The notes under the pieces were generated by a model. It made no database searches. It was given only the letters and a program-made list of their open reading frames with translations, and was not told the DNA's origin. A stretch of 8,980 bases of DNA from Clostridia bacterium (GTDB taxonomy: Bacteria; Bacillota; Clostridia; Oscillospirales; CAG-272), in NCBI GenBank assembly GCA_017420845.1, contig JAFQOC010000041.1:1-8980 (forward strand), in the 5' to 3' direction. The position numbers and the translations under genes were made by a program. The number at the start of each line of letters is the position of its first letter. Positions within the stretch are counted from its first letter, which is position 1. This document shows positions 1-5,900 of this stretch, piece by piece.

Positions 1-1
1 T

Positions 2-595
2 GCTATCGTCAAAGCGGTTGCTATCGGACTTCTTGCTATCCCCGCGTTTCTCATCGTGAAGATCCTCGGTCTGTTTATCGTATTTGTTGCCATCGTGGTG
101 TACTTCTCGGAATCCAAGAAAGTCACCAAGATGATCGCGGCGAAGCGAAAGAAGATCGAGTACGAACTCCCGCGACTTGTCGGCTCAATCGAAAAGACGA
201 TGAAGCACCAAAAGGGAGCTATTTATGCGCTTGAAGCCTTCAAGGACACGACTTGCCCCGAACTCAAGGAGGAGCTTGAGATCACCATTGCGGATATGCG
301 TTCGGGTAACGAGGAAGTTGCTCTCACAAGACTTGAAAGCCGTGTGGGTAGCACGATGATGAGTGACGTAACGAGAGGTCTGATCGGCGTAGTCCGAGGC
401 GACGACATGGAGGTATACTGGGGGACAACCGCGCTGAAGTTTTCCGACTACCAGCGGGAGCAGCTTAAGGCACAGGCCAACGCTGTACCGCGCAAGGTGC
501 GTAAGCTTTCAATGGCGCTTCTTTTCTGCTTTATCCTTATCTACGTGGCGGTGCTCGGACAGGTGCTGCTCACTTCGATGGGAACGCTCTTTTAA
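2..595 (+). CDS. TadC/GspF-like type II secretion F domain membrane protein, 5'-truncated
   Basis: The reading frame is open from the window edge, so the gene starts upstream; the GTG at 56 is an internal Val codon. 197 residues are visible. They show two hydrophobic stretches (about residues 4-20 and 23-38), a basic loop (KKVTKMIAAKRKK), a mostly helical cytosolic segment opening with ELPRLVGSIEKTM, and a final hydrophobic helix (about 168-190) close to the C-terminus. This order of membrane pair, helical T2SF bundle and terminal helix is typical of TadB/TadC and GspF platform proteins, which sit in the cytoplasmic membrane and couple the assembly ATPase to pilin polymerisation. The two pseudopilin-like genes directly downstream support a Tad-type role. 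Family-level assignment is fairly safe; the choice of TadC over TadB is inferred from position only. Confidence 0.78.
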   Translation, partial: AIVKAVAIGLLAIPAFLIVKILGLFIVFVAIVVYFSESKKVTKMIAAKRKKIEYELPRLVGSIEKTMKHQKGAIYALEAFKDTTCPELKEELEITIADMRSGNEEVALTRLESRVGSTMMSDVTRGLIGVVRGDDMEVYWGTTALKFSDYQREQLKAQANAVPRKVRKLSMALLFCFILIYVAVLGQVLLTSMGTLF

Positions 596-596
596 C

Positions 597-604
597 AGGA
601 GGTG
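597..604 (+). promoter_or_regulatory. Ribosome binding site fixing a GTG start
   Basis: AGGAGGTG lies five bases before the GTG at 610 and begins just after the stop codon of the platform gene. No ATG is placed correctly, so this near-perfect Shine-Dalgarno sequence supports GTG as the true initiator. Confidence 0.75.
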
Positions 605-609
605 CAACC

Positions 610-1020
610 GTGTTAAAAACACTCAAAAGCAAAAAAGCAGAGGGCTATATCGACGTAGCGGTGGCGGTTCTCGTCATCGCTTTTGTGATTGCCTTGGTTT
701 TCAGTATTTGGTCAATGGTCACCCTCAAACAGGATATGGCGTATATGTGCTCCGAACTGTTGGAGGTGGTGACTGTGACAGGACAGATTGGGCCCGAGGC
801 GGAAGCGCGGTTTGCCGAGCTTTGTGCTGAGGTAGGCTTTACGCCTACGGTACAGTATTCGGCCTCGTATTTCGATCCTGCGACAGGAAAGGTTCAGTTG
901 GGGGATGTTATCACCGTGACGCTGACCACCGAAATGATCTTGCCCGGCTTCGGGGGCTTTGAACTCCCCTTTGACATGTCCGTAACCAAATCGGGGCTTT
1001 CCCGGATGTACTGGAAGTGA
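610..1020 (+). CDS. DUF4320-like small membrane protein, probable Tad-type pseudopilin
   Basis: This 136-residue protein has a short basic leader (K3, K6, K8, K9) ending at Gly12. A hydrophobic helix follows (about residues 13-37, beginning YIDVAVAVLVIAF), and then an exported domain of about 95 residues rich in Thr, Val and Gly. The GYIDVAV start of the helix recalls the DUF4320 family, found beside Tad-like genes in mobile elements of Clostridia; I recall this from family knowledge and have not searched it. The basic leader, Gly and helix resemble a prepilin-peptidase site, but the usual Glu5 is absent and the nearest acidic residue is Asp15, three after Gly12. It lies 14 bases after the platform gene and 9 before a TadE-like gene. 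The likely role is a minor pilin or pseudopilin; a simple bitopic accessory protein is the alternative. Confidence 0.66.
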   Translation: MLKTLKSKKAEGYIDVAVAVLVIAFVIALVFSIWSMVTLKQDMAYMCSELLEVVTVTGQIGPEAEARFAELCAEVGFTPTVQYSASYFDPATGKVQLGDVITVTLTTEMILPGFGGFELPFDMSVTKSGLSRMYWK

Positions 1021-1029
1021 GGTGATCAC

Positions 1030-1497
1030 ATGAGAAATCCTTTGCACAATAAGAAGGGCCTTAGCTACGTTCTCGTTTGCGTCTATATTTTGATTGTGAT
1101 GATGCTTGTGGCAGTTGCCATGCAGTATGCCTATATCTATCACGTTGCAAGAGAGCAGCAGAACGAAACACAGCTCAAGCTCGACAGTTATGTGACACGC
1201 TATGCCGTAGGCAAATACGATGCCTTGAAGCAAGGGGAGCCGTGGGAGACGTATATCGACTCAAGCGATCTCGTGGGTGGTGCATATACGGCGTTAGGCT
1301 TCCCGCAGAACCACGGCGGTGTGGTGGAGGTCGAAGGGAAGTACGTTATGGACAGGCCCTCTATTACTTCCGTAGCGAACGGCGGATTTGGCGTATGCGC
1401 GGTGTATGAGATCCGCATCCCGTTTGAGTTGTTCGATCGGGAGATCGCTGAGATCACGGTGCCTGTTACCGTGGTATCACAGTACAAATTGAAATGA
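1030..1497 (+). CDS. TadE-like single-helix protein, probable minor pseudopilin
   Basis: The 155-residue product has a basic leader (NKKG at residues 7-10), a hydrophobic helix (about 11-36) and an exported domain. The N-terminus of that domain is amphipathic and Gln-rich (REQQNETQLKLDSYVTRYA) and the rest is beta-rich, ending in VPVTVVSQYKLK. This layout is that of TadE/TadG-like pseudopilins: processed or bitopic membrane proteins that extend as a helical stem with a small head. ATG at 1030 has the Shine-Dalgarno GTGAGGTGAT just upstream, overlapping the previous stop. A Tyr (Y13) sits in the first turn of the helix, but no Glu is found at position +5 after Gly10, so classical prepilin processing is uncertain. 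Position beside the DUF4320-like gene supports a shared machine. I recognise the architecture, not a precise family. Confidence 0.58.
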   Translation: MRNPLHNKKGLSYVLVCVYILIVMMLVAVAMQYAYIYHVAREQQNETQLKLDSYVTRYAVGKYDALKQGEPWETYIDSSDLVGGAYTALGFPQNHGGVVEVEGKYVMDRPSITSVANGGFGVCAVYEIRIPFELFDREIAEITVPVTVVSQYKLK

Positions 1498-1511
1498 AAA
1501 GGAGAATATGA

Positions 1512-1877
1512 ATGAATAGAAAAGGTTATTTGGTCCTCGCAATCATATGCGGGATCACCCTGCTGGCCGTCATTGGTGTCGGGGTGTATGACCTTGTAAG
1601 CGGGACGGACAACCCTCCTGCTGTCGTGCCCTCCGAGACCGACACACAGTCAGAGCCCGATTCGGATACCCACACGGGCGAGAGGGACGAAACAAGCAGA
1701 GAGCCCAATGAGACGGAACCCGATACCATCCCGCCTATCAAGGATAATCCCACTCTCCCCGATGTACAGGGAAAGCCTGTGATCGACGTGGAGGAGATGA
1801 CAAGAAATCCTAACGCCGAGGTCGTGGACAGTAAGATCGAATACGGTACCAAGGAGGCCGATACCAATGAAGAATAA
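1512..1877 (+). CDS. Unrecognised membrane-anchored acidic stalk protein
   Basis: I do not recognise this 121-residue protein. It has an N-terminal membrane helix (about residues 5-29) after a basic MNRK start, so the rest should be outside the cell. The remaining 90 residues are rich in Asp, Glu, Pro, Thr and Ser (about 25 acidic against 7 basic residues), have few hydrophobic residues, and are very probably disordered. Cys13 lies inside the helix, but the residues before it (AII) do not make a lipobox. Start choice: AAAAGGAG at 1497-1504 precedes ATG 1512, while the ATG at 1508 runs into a stop after two codons. The gene overlaps the next one by 11 bases, and both encode single-helix exported proteins, so a joint role beside the pilus-like machine is likely. 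A spacer or a partner-binding stalk are guesses. Confidence 0.72.
   Translation: MNRKGYLVLAIICGITLLAVIGVGVYDLVSGTDNPPAVVPSETDTQSEPDSDTHTGERDETSREPNETEPDTIPPIKDNPTLPDVQGKPVIDVEEMTRNPNAEVVDSKIEYGTKEADTNEE
1851..1857 (+). promoter_or_regulatory. Ribosome binding site inside the upstream gene
   Basis: AAGGAGG lies nine bases before ATG 1867, within the last codons of the acidic stalk gene. It shows that the overlapping start is real and that the two genes can be translated in a coupled way. Confidence 0.65.
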
Positions 1878-2907
1878 GATATGGGTAACCATAGCCGTGG
1901 CCATTCTGTTGCTTATCGCAATGGGACTTGGTGTGTTGGCTGTGTTCCGATTCGAAACTGCCGATCCTCGAGACCCCGCAGAGAGCAACACTTTGGAGGG
2001 AGAAGCTTCGGGGACAGATATGGTTGTCGGCACGGAGCCTGATTATCTTTTTGAACACGTCACTGGGGAGGGAGTGGTGGATTTTGATGAGGGGTGTGAG
2101 GTATTTTTGGATATGAGTCTGCTCCCCTATTTGGAGCGCTTGGAAAACGGTGTTCCCGCTACCGATGAGGACGGGAACTACTATCTGAACGCAGACGGTA
2201 AGATCGTGTACGACACCTCTACCGAAAAGCACGTGGAAGGCGTACTGGACAATCTGATCACCCTTATCAACCACTTCGCGAGAGAGGAATACTCCATGGA
2301 AGCAAGCCACCAGATACAGCGGTTCTACGTTCAGTATTACGACCGATTCCATGACACATCCTTCGATGATCTGGTCTCAGGCCTGGCCATGTGCTTTCCC
2401 AAGGGCGGTGCCGATGCCGAGACCCTTGCGGAGGCTGTGCTTGACGTATTCGGCATTGCCGGCGGGGATGATTTTGCATCGGTATTCAAGACCTTGGAGG
2501 TAGCCGAGATTCGTGTCGATTTCAGCAACGTTAAGCCCCAGGAGGCAGAACTTTCAGCCGGTGACGAGGCTCTTTGCATCTATGACAACGTAAAGAATCC
2601 CGAGGACTCGGGCTACGAGCGTAATCTGGAGAGTTGGCTCCATAACGTTATCTCTGTTTGCAGAAATGCCTCCCTGGCCGATGACCGAATCCACGTGGCA
2701 CAGCTTGTCTACGTGGGAAGTCTCGCGGATGCTGCATACCGTGCGGATTGGGATGACGCGCTGATCAGATGCCTGTCCGTGGAGAATTGGACCTTTGATG
2801 ACCTCAAATTGGCTTTGGAGACCGAATTTGGGGTCAGCTTGGACGGGAATGTGCCCGTGCAATACCATTTTGAAATGAAGAATATGGAGGTAGAGCATGA
2901 GAAGTAA
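1867..2907 (+). CDS. Unrecognised membrane-anchored exported protein
   Basis: This 346-residue protein matches no family I can name. A hydrophobic helix (about residues 5-27) follows MKNK. Next comes an acidic linker (about 30-60), then a domain to the C-terminus that appears mostly helical with some strands. Visible landmarks are a short Asp/Gly/Asn-rich turn region (ATDEDGNYYLNADGKI, about 98-113), an aromatic helix (IQRFYVQYYDRF) and five scattered Cys residues. No catalytic motif or signal-peptidase site stands out, so the helix probably stays as an N-in anchor with the domain outside. The gene overlaps the acidic stalk gene upstream and the giant surface protein downstream, by 11 bases each. 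That placement suggests a dedicated assembly, anchoring or chaperone role for the surface protein, but this is inference from position only. Confidence 0.72.
   Translation: MKNKIWVTIAVAILLLIAMGLGVLAVFRFETADPRDPAESNTLEGEASGTDMVVGTEPDYLFEHVTGEGVVDFDEGCEVFLDMSLLPYLERLENGVPATDEDGNYYLNADGKIVYDTSTEKHVEGVLDNLITLINHFAREEYSMEASHQIQRFYVQYYDRFHDTSFDDLVSGLAMCFPKGGADAETLAEAVLDVFGIAGGDDFASVFKTLEVAEIRVDFSNVKPQEAELSAGDEALCIYDNVKNPEDSGYERNLESWLHNVISVCRNASLADDRIHVAQLVYVGSLADAAYRADWDDALIRCLSVENWTFDDLKLALETEFGVSLDGNVPVQYHFEMKNMEVEHEK
2886..2890 (+). promoter_or_regulatory. Ribosome binding site for the giant surface protein gene
   Basis: GGAGG lies six bases before ATG 2897, within the final codons of the preceding gene. 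The encoded protein then opens directly with a basic, hydrophobic signal peptide, which confirms this start. Confidence 0.65.
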
Positions 2908-5900
2908 ATGGACAAAGCTCATCCTGGTCTGCGCACTTCTGACGCTGATGATGACCATCGGTGCGATCTCGGCGTTTGCAGACAACTATGACGCAGGTCA
3001 TTTCCATCCCACAGGGGGGACGTCGACCTACTATGCGTATACGTCGAGCGAGTGCAACCGCACCATCAACGTGACCTTCAAGGACACGGGCGGAAGCACC
3101 GTGAGAAAAGTGGTCATCCACACTAAGCACGGTGTAGATGCGACCATAAGTATGTATCTGTGCGGCTATGATATCGTAGGCTTTTCGAGCAACCAAAGTG
3201 TATTGGAAACCTGTAAAATGGGACCTACATCCGGTTGCGGAACCTGTACCGGGTCGTATTTGTATATCTACTATTATTTCCGTACAGCCCTCAGCAAGAG
3301 CGAGCTGAACGTTACGGTTACGGTTCGTAAGTGGGATCCGGTATCCTTTGAGGTTCGGCATTACGTGGAGAAGGATCCAACGCTGAACAATTTTCATCGG
3401 GATAACTACCAGCTCCACTCTACGACCAATCAGCAGTCGTTGAATTACTACGCTTCTTTTAGTGTCAGTAAAAAGACCATTACGGGTTACACCCTGCGTT
3501 CCGATTACAATTCTACCGTGTCGGGAAATCTGTGCTTTTATCAGTTGGCAGGGGCGACTCAAAACACGCCATCCAGCCCTCGGTGTTACAGCTATGATTT
3601 GATCCAAGGGACAGCCAGTATCGGATCGTCCGGTGTTTCCAGTTATAGCGAAAGCAGCGACGGTACGTTGAGATCGTGCAGCAACCGGAAGTATTGGGTA
3701 GAGTTTTTCTACGACCGGAACGAATACACCATTTCGTATAATGCCAACGGTGGCAGCGGTGCGCCGAGTAGTCAGAAGAAGTATTACGGGGTCAGTACCA
3801 CACTGTCCACAACGAAACCTACCCGAAACGGTTATACCTTTAAGGGGTGGGGAACTGCCAGTACCTCCACCTCGCCCTCCTATCAGCCCGGTGGAACCTA
3901 CACAGGTAATGCGTCCAGAACGCTCTACGCGGTTTGGGAATCCGATGCGCCCAAGACTTACACCGTTTCCTACAATGCCAATGGAGGGTCGGGAGCACCG
4001 GCGACACAGACGAAAACGCATGGTGTAACGCTTACCCTGTCTTCTACCAAGCCGACACGTACCGGATATACCTTCAAGGGGTGGTCCACAAGCAGTACTG
4101 CCACAGCTGCCTCCTATAGTGCAGGCGGCAGTTATACCGGTAACGCCTCGATTACGTTGTACGCGGTTTGGGCGAAGACCACGTACACGGTTCAGTACAA
4201 TGCCAACGGAGGATCGGGAGCGCCCTCGGCCCAAACCAAAACTCATGGTGTGACGCTGACCCTCTCTACGGTAAAGCCTACACGAAGCGGGTATACCTTT
4301 GCGGGGTGGAACGTGGTTCAAAACGCTACGGTTGCCATGTATATGGCGGGGGGGAACTATACGTCAAACTCCTCGACAACCCTGTACGCTGTTTGGCAGC
4401 GGAACTATACGGTATCGTATAACGCCAACGGAGGTAGCGGTGCTCCGGCAAGCCAGACCAAGGTACAGGATATTGCGCTGACCTTATCCTCGGTCAAACC
4501 CACGCGAAGCGGGTACACCTTTGTGGGGTGGGCTACCAACAGTACCGCCACAAACGCGACGTATGCAGCGGGCGGAGCCTATACTGCCAATGCGTCTGTT
4601 ACCTTGTATGCCGTATGGCAGCAGAACCCTCCCATGCTCTACACCATTTATTTCGATGATAATGGCGGTACGGGGGGACCTGTGAGTCAGCTCAAAACTC
4701 ACGGAGTCGCGTTGACTCTGTCCACAACTAAGCCCACTCGGCCAAATTATACCTTCCTGGGTTGGAGTGTGCTCAGCACGGCGACGAGCGCAACGTATGC
4801 AGCCGGCGGAACCTACACGGCTAATTCCACCGCGACATTGTATGCGGTTTGGGACTACACGCCTCCTGCAACCTATACCATCACGTATGATGCCAATGGC
4901 GGTTCCGGTGCCCCTGCAAGTCAGACCAAAACAGAGGGTGTAGCCTTGACCCTTTCGGCTACGATCCCCGCAAGAACCCATCACACCTTCTTGGGGTGGG
5001 CTACCGATAGCTCTGCCACATCGGCCGATTATTCCTCCGGAGGAAGCTACACAGCAAATGCTTCTGCGACCCTCTATGCGGTTTGGGCCTATACACCTCC
5101 TGCAACGTACACCGTGAGTTATCATGCAAACGGAGGTACAGGGGCACCTTCTGCACAGACAAAGACAGAGGGTGAGACCTTGACGTTGTCCACCGTCCGG
5201 CCTACCCGTACCGGTTATACCTTCTACGGCTGGGCAACCGATAGTACGGCTTCCGCTGTGGTCTATGCGGCAGGAGATTCCTATACCGCTGACGCGAGTG
5301 TAACGCTCTATGCCGTGTGGCAGGTGAATCAGTATTCTGTCGCCTACAATGCCAACGGCGGGTATGGAGCACCCTCTGCACAGACCAAAACCTACGATGT
5401 TGCTCTTACACTGTCCTCAACTATCCCCACCCGAAGTGGGTACAACTTCTTGGGATGGGGCATTGCCGGTAACGATACCGAACCGAGCTACGCGGCAGGC
5501 GGCACGTATACGGCGAACTCGGGTATCAACCTGTACGCCGTTTGGCAGAGGATCCCCGAAACGTACACCATTGCGTATAACGCCAACGGAGGTTCCGGTG
5601 CCCCCGCATCGCAAACCAAAATTGAGGGCGTGCCCCTCACGTTGACTACCGATCAGCCAACCCGAAGCGGATATACCTTCTTAGGGTGGAGTACGAGCAA
5701 TTCGGCTTCCTCACCCACCTACTACGCGGGTGGTAGCTATACGGCGAATACCGCGGCTACCTTGTATGCCGTGTGGGAGTATATTCCTCCAGCGACTTAC
5801 ACCATTAGCTTCGATGGGAATGGCGGATCGGATGCGCCTGCTTCCGTTATCAAGACAGAGGGTGTGACTCTGTATCTGCCTACCACCGTGCCTACGAGAT

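Noticed and set aside
56..595. GTG at 56 as the start of a 179-residue protein
   Set aside because: The frame is open to the window edge and the residues before it form a membrane helix that fits the platform protein, so this is an internal codon of a truncated gene.
1512..1560. Lipoprotein signal in the acidic stalk protein (Cys13)
   Set aside because: The residues before Cys are A-I-I and the Cys lies within the hydrophobic core; a lipobox needs a small residue directly before Cys.
2834..4321. Long minus-strand open frame of 495 codons opposite the surface protein
   Set aside because: It lies antisense to a clearly coding region with signal peptide and domain repeats, has no convincing ribosome binding site, and its protein is an Arg/Gly-rich mixture without domain features. 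It is a shadow of codon use in the repeats, as are the other minus-strand frames over the repeat array.
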